Assembly (NCBI RefSeq): GCF_020251205.1
Contig: NZ_JAIWYX010000008.1
Location: forward strand, 1 to 64,000
Direction of reading: 5' to 3'
Length of the DNA stretch: 64,000 bases
Source: Arthrobacter sp. M4
GTDB taxonomy: Bacteria > Actinomycetota > Actinomycetes > Actinomycetales > Micrococcaceae
The notes under the pieces were generated by a model that had not been told where the DNA came from, ran no database searches, and was given only the letters and a program-made list of their open reading frames with translations. Positions 35,230-42,212 of the stretch are shown one piece after another. The position numbers were made by a program, and so were the translations under genes. Positions within the stretch are counted from its first letter, which is position 1. Each line of letters begins with the position of its first letter.

Positions 35230-36033
35230 TCAGACTGACGCCAGGCGCGCCTTTTCCGCAAGGACTTCCTGGAGCCCTGTTGCCTCGATTCCGGCCTTGT
35301 CCAAGGCTGCCCGCAGAGCCGTGCCGTTTTCCAGCACCTGCGGGTGGTCGCCATGGAGAAGGACGACGTCGGCGTCGTGGCCGAGCGGGACCACCTTGCC
35401 GGTGACGGCGCGAACCGTGCCTTCAGTGACAACCTGGACTACTCGACGCCCGATTTCCTCAGGGTCGTGAAGGAGCGCGCCCTCGGTGTTGCGCGAGACG
35501 GGCATGCCGTCTTCACCGTAGCCGCGGTCGGCTAGGAATACATAGCCCACCTGGAGTCCACGCTTGCGGGACTCTTCGGCGAGGAGGCCTTGCTGGCAGA
35601 TCACAATGTAGGAGGGATCGTAGGCTGCCACCGCATCGGTAATGGCGCGGGCATGCTTGGCATCTGTCTGGGCGATGCTGCCCATGCGGCCGTGCGGAGC
35701 CACGTGGCTGATCTTGCCGCCGTGGATGCGCGCGAAGGCATCCAGTGCGCCGATCTGGTACAGCACGTCGGTGCGGATTTCCTCTTCGCTGGCTTCGATG
35801 AGGCGTCGACCGAAGCCCACAAGGTCCGGGTAGCCCGGGTGTGCGCCAAGTTCAATGCCACGCTCGACGCAGGACTTGACGGTGGCGTCCATGACTCGGG
35901 GGTCGCCGGCGTGGAATCCGCAGGCGATGTTGGAGGAGGTGACGAGGCCGAGCAGCGCTTCGTCGTCGCCGATTGTGTAGTTTCCGTAGCTTTCGCCGAG
36001 GTCGGCAACGACGGCGACTTTGTTGATGCCCAA
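35230..36033 (-). CDS. pxpA: LamB/YcsF family protein (PxpA-like, divergent)
   Basis: A 267-residue LamB/YcsF protein, the ring-opening subunit of 5-oxoprolinase. Conserved family parts are ADLGES, SSNIACGFHAGDP, GAHPGYPDLVGFGRR, FLADRGY and LLHGD. Two family motifs are altered: the usual DLNADLGE reads VVADLGE, and the usual KPHG(A/M)LYN reads APHGRMGS. The start is a TTG at 36033 with GGGAG six bases upstream. The changes lie at the expected substrate/active-site strands, so the substrate may differ from 5-oxoproline. Confidence 0.85.
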   Translation of the reverse strand: MGINKVAVVADLGESYGNYTIGDDEALLGLVTSSNIACGFHAGDPRVMDATVKSCVERGIELGAHPGYPDLVGFGRRLIEASEEEIRTDVLYQIGALDAFARIHGGKISHVAPHGRMGSIAQTDAKHARAITDAVAAYDPSYIVICQQGLLAEESRKRGLQVGYVFLADRGYGEDGMPVSRNTEGALLHDPEEIGRRVVQVVTEGTVRAVTGKVVPLGHDADVVLLHGDHPQVLENGTALRAALDKAGIEATGLQEVLAEKARLASV

Positions 36034-36071
36034 GGTGACTCCCGATGTTTCGTGTTTGGTGACTTGCTGTT

Positions 36072-36117
36072 CGACGACGGCGGCTGGCTCGCAGTGGCCG
36101 GCCGGCCGCCGTCGTCG
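36072..36117 (-). terminator. GC hairpin between MHS transporter and pxpA genes
   Basis: CGACGACGGCGGC (36072-36084) pairs perfectly with 36105-36117 around a 20-base loop. It lies in the 96-base gap inside the presumed operon and has no T tract. It may attenuate expression of pxpABC relative to rraA and the transporter, or protect the upstream message. Confidence 0.5.
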
Positions 36118-36129
36118 GGGGCTATTTGA

Positions 36130-37479
36130 TTAGTGGGTCTGCAGGGGCTGGCCCTTGGTTTCCCTCAGGAAGAACACGGACGCCAGCGTGATGATCGCGG
36201 TGCCGATCGAGGCATACGCAGGGACCATGCTGTTACCGGTTGCCTTGATAATTTCCGTCATGACCAGCGGAGCACTGCCGCCGAAAATGATGGTGCTGAG
36301 GCTGAAGCCGATGCTGTAAGCGCTGTAGCGGACAGTGGTGGGAAACATTTCGGTGAGGACTGTGTGCACAACGGCCGCGTGGCCGGAGAATGCGATCGCC
36401 ATGACCACGGTGGCGATGCACGCCAGGAGCATGTTGCCGGTGGTGATCATCGCGAACATCGGGTACGAAACGGCTGCCATGAGGATGGCGGACAGGGCCA
36501 GGACCGGCTTGCGGCCGATTCGGTCGGACAGGCGGGCCATCAGCGGGATGGAGATGATGATGGCCACGAGGCTGAAGGCGGTAACCGTCAGGGCCTGCAG
36601 CATGCTGAAGTTGTTGCCGCTGCCGAGCTGGGTCTTCAGGTAGGTGGGCATGTAAGCGAACAGCAGGTAGTAGCCGGGGCCGTTGACCGCGGGCAGGAAA
36701 ATGGTTAGCGCGATGGCCTTCAGGTGGCGCTTGGACGTGAAGACCGTGCGCAGCGGGTTCCGCTCCACCTCTTTGCGCTCGCGAAGAGCTGCAAAGTGCG
36801 GGGTGTCTTCCATCTTGGAACGGATGTAGAAGCCGATGTAACCCAGGGGGACAGCGAACAGGAACGGAATGCGCCAAGCCCACGATTCCATGGTGGCGTC
36901 GCCAAGCGTGGTGATGAGGAGCGCGGAGAAGGCGCTGCCGAAGAGCAGTGCGCAGAAGGAACCGACTGCGATGAAGCTCATGGAGTAGTTGCGGTGGCGG
37001 TTGTGGGCGTATTCGCCCACGAACGCCATGGCACCCGCAACTTCGCCACCGGCGGAGAAGCCCTGGAGGATGCGCAGGAGGATCAGGATGGTCGGCGCCG
37101 CCCAGCTGATAACGCTCGACGACGGGATGAGGCCGATGGCGGCGGTGGCGCCGGAGATGAGCAACAGGAGCATGGCCAGCAGGTTCTTGCGTCCGAGCTT
37201 GTCACCCAGGTAGCCACAAATGACACTGCCGAATGGCCGGGCGAGGAAGCTCACAAGGAAGCCGACGTTGGTCAGGAGCAGGGATCCAAGGTCCTTGGAT
37301 CCCATGATGTTGATGGCCAGGTACGTGGTCAGGAGGCCGTAGATACCGTAGTCGTACCACTCCACGAAGGAGCCCATGGTGCCGGCGAGTGTAGCCTTGC
37401 GCACCACTTTGCCGTCGGCGGTGACGACCTTGACTTGCGCGGTGTTCAGTTCCACTGATTCCGTCGATTGGTTAGTCAT
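36130..37479 (-). CDS. MHS-type MFS transporter
   Basis: A 449-residue metabolite:proton symporter with 12 helices. The N-terminus carries the MHS pattern GSFVEWYDYGIYG, the loop CGYLGDKLGRKN between helices 2 and 3, and GFSAGGEVAGAMAFVGEYA in helix 4. Relatives import proline, betaine, alpha-ketoglutarate, shikimate and aromatic acids. It is in an operon with rraA and pxpABC, so it probably imports the cyclic or carboxylated substrate of that route. Confidence 0.9.
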   Translation of the reverse strand: MTNQSTESVELNTAQVKVVTADGKVVRKATLAGTMGSFVEWYDYGIYGLLTTYLAINIMGSKDLGSLLLTNVGFLVSFLARPFGSVICGYLGDKLGRKNLLAMLLLLISGATAAIGLIPSSSVISWAAPTILILLRILQGFSAGGEVAGAMAFVGEYAHNRHRNYSMSFIAVGSFCALLFGSAFSALLITTLGDATMESWAWRIPFLFAVPLGYIGFYIRSKMEDTPHFAALRERKEVERNPLRTVFTSKRHLKAIALTIFLPAVNGPGYYLLFAYMPTYLKTQLGSGNNFSMLQALTVTAFSLVAIIISIPLMARLSDRIGRKPVLALSAILMAAVSYPMFAMITTGNMLLACIATVVMAIAFSGHAAVVHTVLTEMFPTTVRYSAYSIGFSLSTIIFGGSAPLVMTEIIKATGNSMVPAYASIGTAIITLASVFFLRETKGQPLQTH

Positions 37480-37529
37480 GGTGGGTTCTCTCAGTTTAGG
37501 TCCCGTAGTTGGGGGAAGGGATTGGGGGC

Positions 37530-38162
37530 TTAGGAGTATTCGCGGGTGATTTCTGCGGTCATCTCGGCTTCGTGGATTGCCACGGCCTTGACGGCTTCAA
37601 GGATTTCTTCGGCGCGGGCCTGGGGGATGATGACCACGCCGTCGTCGTCGGCTGCCACGATGTCGCCGGGAGCGCAGACAATGCCGCCGATTGCCACCGG
37701 TTCGCCGATGACTCCGGGTCCGTTCTTGAACGGGCCCGCCGGGGTGGTACCGCGCGCAAAGACCGGGAACTTGATCTCGGAGATGGTTGCGCGGTCCCGG
37801 ACATAACCATCGATGACGGCGCCTGTAGCCCCGGCTGCCGCAAAGCGCTGCGAGAGCTGTTCGCCAATCAATGCCCTGTGCTCGTGGCCGAATCCGTTGA
37901 TGACGATGACGTCTCCGGGCTCGATGTAGTTCAGGGACTCGATGACTGCTGCGTTGTCGCCGGCTGCACCCAGCACAGTCAGTGCTGATCCGACGCAGTG
38001 GGCGCCCGCCCACACCGGATTGATGTGGCCATCGACGAGGCCCAGACGTTCCATGGCGTCCCCAATGTGTGCCACCGGAAACTGCTCGAACGCCTGCACC
38101 AGTTCGCGCGGGGGCCGCGTCCATGGAGCCTTGCGGACGGTGAGTTCGAGGGTTGTTGCCAT
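37530..38162 (-). CDS. RraA/HMG-aldolase family protein
   Basis: A 210-residue RraA-like protein. The family core is visible as HIGDAMERLG, then GFGHEHRALIGEQL, then GAVIDGYVRD with Asp118, Arg122 and Asp123, the metal and substrate residues of 4-hydroxy-4-methyl-2-oxoglutarate aldolases. Those enzymes cleave 4-hydroxy-2-oxo diacids to pyruvate plus an oxo acid and often decarboxylate oxaloacetate. In a catabolic operon this role is likelier than the RNase E inhibitor role of E. coli RraA. The ATG at 38162 has AAAGGTGG upstream. It is first in its operon, behind the operator at 38227. Confidence 0.85.
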   Translation of the reverse strand: MATTLELTVRKAPWTRPPRELVQAFEQFPVAHIGDAMERLGLVDGHINPVWAGAHCVGSALTVLGAAGDNAAVIESLNYIEPGDVIVINGFGHEHRALIGEQLSQRFAAAGATGAVIDGYVRDRATISEIKFPVFARGTTPAGPFKNGPGVIGEPVAIGGIVCAPGDIVAADDDGVVIIPQARAEEILEAVKAVAIHEAEMTAEITREYS

Positions 38163-38226
38163 TTGTTCCACCTTTGGTTGGTCCAGGCTTCCCGCTGCCG
38201 GGATTGCCTTGAGACGTCAATCACAT

Positions 38227-38244
38227 ATGAGAAAAGTTTCGCGT
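38227..38244. promoter_or_regulatory. candidate operator heading the rraA-mhs-pxpABC operon
   Basis: ATGAGAA-AAGT-TTCGCGT has five of seven arm positions paired and shares ATCACATATG-GAAAAGTTTC with the site at 33304. It lies 65 bases before the rraA start. Confidence 0.62.
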
Positions 38245-38356
38245 TTCTTCCCTTCAGAGTCAATACCAATCTGTTTCAAGGATGTAAAAGATGTGCGGGA
38301 CTCGTTGTTTCCGTGTGTCTTAGGGGATTTCTGGGAGCCTTGCGACGCTATAGACG

Positions 38357-38374
38357 TAGAGAATCTCTTCTCAT
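38357..38374. promoter_or_regulatory. candidate operator, middle of the divergent gap
   Basis: TAGAGAA-TCTC-TTCTCAT has five of seven arm positions paired. It lies midway in the 457-base gap between the rraA operon and the 2-hydroxyacid dehydrogenase gene. That gap holds three operator copies, a palindromic element and no gene. Confidence 0.5.
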
Positions 38375-38466
38375 TCGCGAACCATGTCTCAGTCTGGTGG
38401 GTCAGTTCGCTCGGTTTCGGTTCGATTCGCGGAAGGGCTCGCGCGACCCTTGACGGCCGATAAAGA

Positions 38467-38484
38467 ATGAGAAAAGATTCTCAT
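38467..38484. promoter_or_regulatory. candidate operator, perfect copy
   Basis: ATGAGAA-AAGA-TTCTCAT is a perfect inverted repeat with 7-base arms and 4-base centre. It lies 136 bases before the start of the 2-hydroxyacid dehydrogenase gene. Confidence 0.72.
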
Positions 38485-38514
38485 ATCTTCATAGCCCTCC
38501 ACACCCCTGCCGGA

Positions 38515-38592
38515 AGTCTGTGTTCAGATCGGTCCCCTAGAAAGCGCAGTCCCCGAAAGCGCGTCTTAGGGGCTGCCGATTGTTCACAAACT
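38515..38592. repeat. palindromic repeat element, copy 2
   Basis: AGTCTGTGTTCAGATCGG (from 38515) and CCGATTGTTCACAAACT (to 38592) are imperfect inverted arms around a core with GTCCCCTAGAAAG. Order and wording match the element at 17518-17578 (AGTTTGTGTACAG, GTCCCCTAAA, CACAAACT). It lies in the leader of the dehydrogenase gene, 28 bases before the start. Confidence 0.6.
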
Positions 38593-38619
38593 CGCCGCTC
38601 CGGCAACGAAAGGCTTCCC

Positions 38620-39561
38620 ATGCAACTCGTCCACACCGTCACCTTTCCCGACCGGGAACTGCTCGACCGGCTCCAGCCGCTGCCGGCTTCACTCCGGCCC
38701 GCAATCTGGGATCTCCGCTCCACACCGCAGGGGACGGAGCTTCACGAAATCGACGCCGTCATCCTGCCCTACCTGAACGCGGGGGAGGTCCTCGGCGCAC
38801 TCGGCACGGTGCCTAACCTCAAATTCGTGCAGGCACAGTCCACCGGCTATGACGGCATTGCAGAGGCGGCAGGTTCGGAGGCAGGCGTGGCCAATGCGGC
38901 AGGCGTACACGCGGCCGCGACGGCGGAACTCGCCGTGGGACTGATTCTCGCCAAGCTGCGCGGCATCGACGTCGCTGCCAGGGACCAACTGTCCGGCGCC
39001 TGGCGGCCCGAACGCCGGAAGTCTCTGGCCGACCGGAACGTGCTCCTGGTTGGCGTCGGCGGAATCGGCCATGAAATTGCCAAGCGGCTGGAACCATTCG
39101 AAGTCCAGCTGACCAGGGTTGGCAGTACGGCGCGGCGCGACGAATTCGGCGATGTCCATGCCGCCTCTGAACTGGCTGAACTCGCGGCCACGCACGACGT
39201 TCTGGTGACGGTGACTCCGCTGAGCGACGCGACGCACAACTTGATCAACGCCGAGGTCCTCGGGGCCCTGCCCGATGGTGCGCTGGTGGTGAACGTTGGG
39301 CGCGGCCCGGTGGTGGACACCACGGCTCTGACTGCGGAGGTGGTCTCCGGCCGCCTGCATTGCGCGCTCGACGTCGTTGATCCGGAACCGCTGCCGGCCG
39401 ACCATCCGCTCTGGCTGGCCCCGAACGCGCTGATCACGCCGCACGTGGGTGGCAACGCCTCCGCTTTTGAGCCGCGGATCCGGAAGTTGCTGGCACGGCA
39501 GCTCGAAGCCCTCGCCGAAGGCCGCAAGCCGGACAATCTGGTTCAGACCGGCCCGTTCTAA
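38620..39561 (+). CDS. D-isomer-specific 2-hydroxyacid dehydrogenase
   Basis: A 313-residue NAD(P)-dependent dehydrogenase of the D-2-hydroxyacid family. The Rossmann motif is GVGGIG (145-150) and the catalytic residues are Arg228 (VGRGP), Glu257 (DPEPLP) and His275 (PHVGG). It would interconvert a 2-oxo acid (for example glyoxylate, hydroxypyruvate or a branched oxo acid) and the D-2-hydroxy acid. The ATG at 38620 has GAAAGG six bases upstream. It is divergent from rraA and sits behind the best copy of the shared operator. Confidence 0.88.
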   Translation: MQLVHTVTFPDRELLDRLQPLPASLRPAIWDLRSTPQGTELHEIDAVILPYLNAGEVLGALGTVPNLKFVQAQSTGYDGIAEAAGSEAGVANAAGVHAAATAELAVGLILAKLRGIDVAARDQLSGAWRPERRKSLADRNVLLVGVGGIGHEIAKRLEPFEVQLTRVGSTARRDEFGDVHAASELAELAATHDVLVTVTPLSDATHNLINAEVLGALPDGALVVNVGRGPVVDTTALTAEVVSGRLHCALDVVDPEPLPADHPLWLAPNALITPHVGGNASAFEPRIRKLLARQLEALAEGRKPDNLVQTGPF

Positions 39562-39664
39562 CCACAACTCCGCCAGCCACCAGCAGCAAGGAACACGACG
39601 TGTCAACGGATGAACCGCCCGCCCCAATGGCCACATGGCGGCCTACTAGGAAGGCCACAGCGGC

Positions 39665-39898
39665 ATGAAGTGGGCCCGAAGCACCATAGACGGCCGGGAC
39701 TGGAACGTTGTGGACTTCAGCCGGCTGCACCCTGAGCGGCTTCGGAGAAACCGACGGGAACTCGTCTGCGTGGCCTGCGGTGCACCCGCGTTCTTCCGTT
39801 CTGCCTCGGGGACTCGGCCGCCCACCTTCGGTGCCCACCACCGGGAGGGCTGCGTTGCCGTTGCTCCCGCATGGTCTGTGTTCCGCTACCTCCAGTAG
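39665..39898 (+). CDS. small zinc-ribbon protein (77 aa)
   Basis: The function is unknown. The 77 residues contain CVACGAPAFFR and then GAHHREGC, a Cys2-(His)-Cys pattern suggesting one bound zinc, similar in style to the N-terminal zinc ribbon of CoiA-type and restriction-associated proteins. An AGGAAGG ribosome site precedes the ATG, and a perfect hairpin terminator follows eight bases after the stop. Both support a real monocistronic gene. Confidence 0.6.
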   Translation: MKWARSTIDGRDWNVVDFSRLHPERLRRNRRELVCVACGAPAFFRSASGTRPPTFGAHHREGCVAVAPAWSVFRYLQ

Positions 39899-39906
39899 GT
39901 CAGCCC

Positions 39907-39940
39907 GACGGCGGTGCCCCCTTGGCGGGGCACCGCCGTC
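39907..39940 (+). terminator. perfect GC hairpin terminator
   Basis: A 14-base stem GACGGCGGTGCCCC (39907-39920) pairs with 39927-39940 around a 6-base loop. No T tract follows. Confidence 0.75.
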
Positions 39941-40088
39941 GTGTCAGGGAGCCGACTCAGGTGCAGGCGCAGGGTCCACCTTCGAGGTGCCACGTGGAGC
40001 AAAGACCGCCGACTAAAAATGTCAGACCGTCCCCATAGGCTCGAAGTGATCGGAAAGCTCACAGCGTTCAGGGGAAGGGGGAGGTTTA

Positions 40089-40514
40089 ATGACTGTTGGG
40101 CCGTTCATTGACGGTGAGGACGCGTGGGTTCCCGCCGAGCAGTTCAAGGATCGGGAAGACTCTCTCCTGCTGGGCACGGTGGGCCTTCCGCTCGCTTCCG
40201 TTCTCACCGCAGATGGCGCCCTGCAAGTGGCACAGACCGCGGACCGTCTCATCGCCTGGGCCACAGCTATGAAACTGCGCGCCCTGGCCCGGGTCGAGGG
40301 CCATCGGCGAAGAACTGAACACCGACGAGACCCTGCGGCGCCGCGGAAACCAGCCGAGACGGTTCGGCGGGAATGAGGCGCATGGACCTATGCCCACACG
40401 TCCCCTAACGGCCACCTCACCTGGCGCTCACCGCGTGGCCGGGTCTATAGCACCGAACCCAGTGATTTCGGCGTGCCCGCCTACTCGCAGGAGCCCGAGC
40501 CACCTCCGTTCTAG
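40089..40514 (+). pseudogene. remnant of a DUF222-HNH type gene
   Basis: The 5' part (40089-40376, 95 codons) has a good ribosome site (GGGGGAGG) and reads ADRLIAWATAMKLRALARVE, like the N-terminal helices of DUF222 proteins. It then becomes Arg-rich nonsense and hits a TGA at 40374-40376. In the same frame the DNA continues with WTYAHTSPNGHLTWRSPRGR and stops at 40512-40514. That matches the segment that follows the HNH motif in this family. The middle, including HNH, is missing. It is best read as an internally deleted, decayed paralogue. Confidence 0.5.
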
Positions 40515-40595
40515 GGTGATCCTGCGTCGATCCGGAGCAATATTGCCCGCGCAACCTTGCCACCAAATGCCATCTCGCGGGCATAGTCTGGCCCC

Positions 40596-41375
40596 ATGAC
40601 GACTCTTGCCAATGAACGCACGGCTCTGGTCACCGGTGCCACGGCAGGCCTGGGGGCCGAGTTCGCTCGCCAACTCGCGCAGGACGGACATCACTTGGTC
40701 TTGGTGGCACGGGATGAAGAGCGGCTGCGGAACACTGCCGAGGTGTTGGAGCGGGATTTCAGCATTTCTGCCGAAGTGCTGTCAGCCGACCTGACCACCG
40801 ACGACGGCGTGGCGGCTGTGGCAAATCGGCTGCGGGATGCGTCGCGACCGGTTGATGTTCTGGTCAACAACGCTGGCATCGGTTTGCTGAAGTCGTTTGA
40901 GAAGAACGAGCTGGAAGAGGAGAGGCGCCACCTGAGGCTGCACGTCCAAACGCCCATGGAGTTGTGCCATGCGGCGCTGGAAGTGATGCTGGCGCGGCAC
41001 ACGGGCAGGATCATCAACGTGGCCAGTGTTGCGGCATTCGCCAACCGCGGCAGTTACTCGGCGGCCAAGGCCTGGCAGGTTACCTTCAGTCGCTGGGCCA
41101 ACACGGCCTATGGGCGCTCCGGAGTGCAGGTGACGGCGGTATGCCCCGGTTTCACGCACACCGAATTCCACGAGCGGATGGGCATGGACAAAACCGTGGC
41201 TCCACGATTCCTGTGGCTGACTGCTGAACGCGTGGTGCGCGAAGGGCTGGAAGACAATGCCCGCGGAAAAGCCGTCTCCATCCCAACCAAGCGTTACAAG
41301 GTGATCTCGGCCCTCTCGCGGATCATGCCAGCCCGGCTGACATCAGGCCCGCCGAGGCGGCCAGCCAAGCAGTAG
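40596..41375 (+). CDS. SDR family oxidoreductase (DltE/YqjQ-like)
   Basis: A 259-residue short-chain dehydrogenase. The cofactor motif is TGATAGLG (14-21), NNAG follows at about 91, and the active site is Ser-Tyr-Lys in NVASVAAFANRGSYSAAKA. The C-terminal basic tail (RLTSGPPRRPAKQ) is typical of the group acting on membrane-associated or lipid-like substrates. The stop is immediately followed by the GTG of the next gene, so both are cotranscribed. Confidence 0.85.
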   Translation: MTTLANERTALVTGATAGLGAEFARQLAQDGHHLVLVARDEERLRNTAEVLERDFSISAEVLSADLTTDDGVAAVANRLRDASRPVDVLVNNAGIGLLKSFEKNELEEERRHLRLHVQTPMELCHAALEVMLARHTGRIINVASVAAFANRGSYSAAKAWQVTFSRWANTAYGRSGVQVTAVCPGFTHTEFHERMGMDKTVAPRFLWLTAERVVREGLEDNARGKAVSIPTKRYKVISALSRIMPARLTSGPPRRPAKQ

Positions 41376-42212
41376 GTGGCGGCTTTGGCGAATGAACGCA
41401 CCGACGACGGCGGCCCGCTCCGTTCTGTGGGCGGCGCCCAGTTCGAGCTTGAATTCAAGGACGAGTTCGATGAGGGAATACTGAGCGACGAGCGATGGGT
41501 GGACCAATACCTCCCTCAGTGGACCACACCCGAGCGCTCTGAAGCCCGGTACGACTTCGACAATGGCCTTCGCCTCCGAATCGATGTTGACCAACTTGCG
41601 TGGCGGGAGGATGAGGGGCCGATGCGCGTCTCCAACATCCAGACGGGGACGTTTTCCGGACCGCTGGGTTCCCGGCTCGGCACGCACCGGCACACGGAAG
41701 GCCTCACTGTAAGAACCCCCGTGCCGGTCCGGCGCCTCTGGCTACCCGCCAGAGAAGGTTTGGTGGAAGCGACGCTTCAGGCAAGCCATGATCCGCATTG
41801 CATGCTGGCCATCTGGTTGGTCGGCTTTGAAGAGACGTCGCCAGCGGATTCCGGCGAAATCTGCATCGCCGAGCTTTTCGGCCAAGCCATGGGACACAAC
41901 GCGTCAACTGTTCGGCTGGGAGTGAAAGCGATCAATGATCCGCGACTCCATACCGACGTGGTGGACCTGAATGTGCCGTTCGATGCGAGGGACTCCCACA
42001 GCTATGGCGCGGCCTGGAACGCTGATGAAGTGCACTTCCTCGTTGACGGCCAGGTCGTCCGAACTGTGCAGCAGGGCATTGCCTACCCACTTCAGCTCAT
42101 GATCGGGCTCTTCGAATTCCCAGTTACCCCGACGCGTCACGGTGATGTTTATCCGAAAACCGCCTTGGTCCGCGCAGTTCGCGGCTACCGCCGTCGGGCT
42201 GAAAAGAACTGA
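41376..42212 (+). CDS. glycoside hydrolase family 16-like protein with altered active site
   Basis: A 278-residue beta-jelly-roll protein without signal peptide. The GH16 catalytic strand, normally ExDxxE, reads GEICIAELFG, keeping both Glu residues but replacing Asp with Cys. Surrounding features (FKDEFDEGILSDERW, LIG-type strands and HSYGAAWNADEVHFLVDG) fit GH16. The GTG start directly follows the SDR stop. Its first codons (LANERT) repeat those of the SDR. Catalysis on beta-glucan-type polymers is doubtful given cytoplasmic location and the changed residue. Its last 28 bases overlap the converging gene. Confidence 0.78.
   Translation: MAALANERTDDGGPLRSVGGAQFELEFKDEFDEGILSDERWVDQYLPQWTTPERSEARYDFDNGLRLRIDVDQLAWREDEGPMRVSNIQTGTFSGPLGSRLGTHRHTEGLTVRTPVPVRRLWLPAREGLVEATLQASHDPHCMLAIWLVGFEETSPADSGEICIAELFGQAMGHNASTVRLGVKAINDPRLHTDVVDLNVPFDARDSHSYGAAWNADEVHFLVDGQVVRTVQQGIAYPLQLMIGLFEFPVTPTRHGDVYPKTALVRAVRGYRRRAEKN

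Noticed and set aside
34374..35432. Long version of pxpB starting at 35432
   Set aside because: The first 88 codons overlap pxpA and look like shifted-frame sequence. The ATG at 35168 has a ribosome site and gives the family N-terminus.
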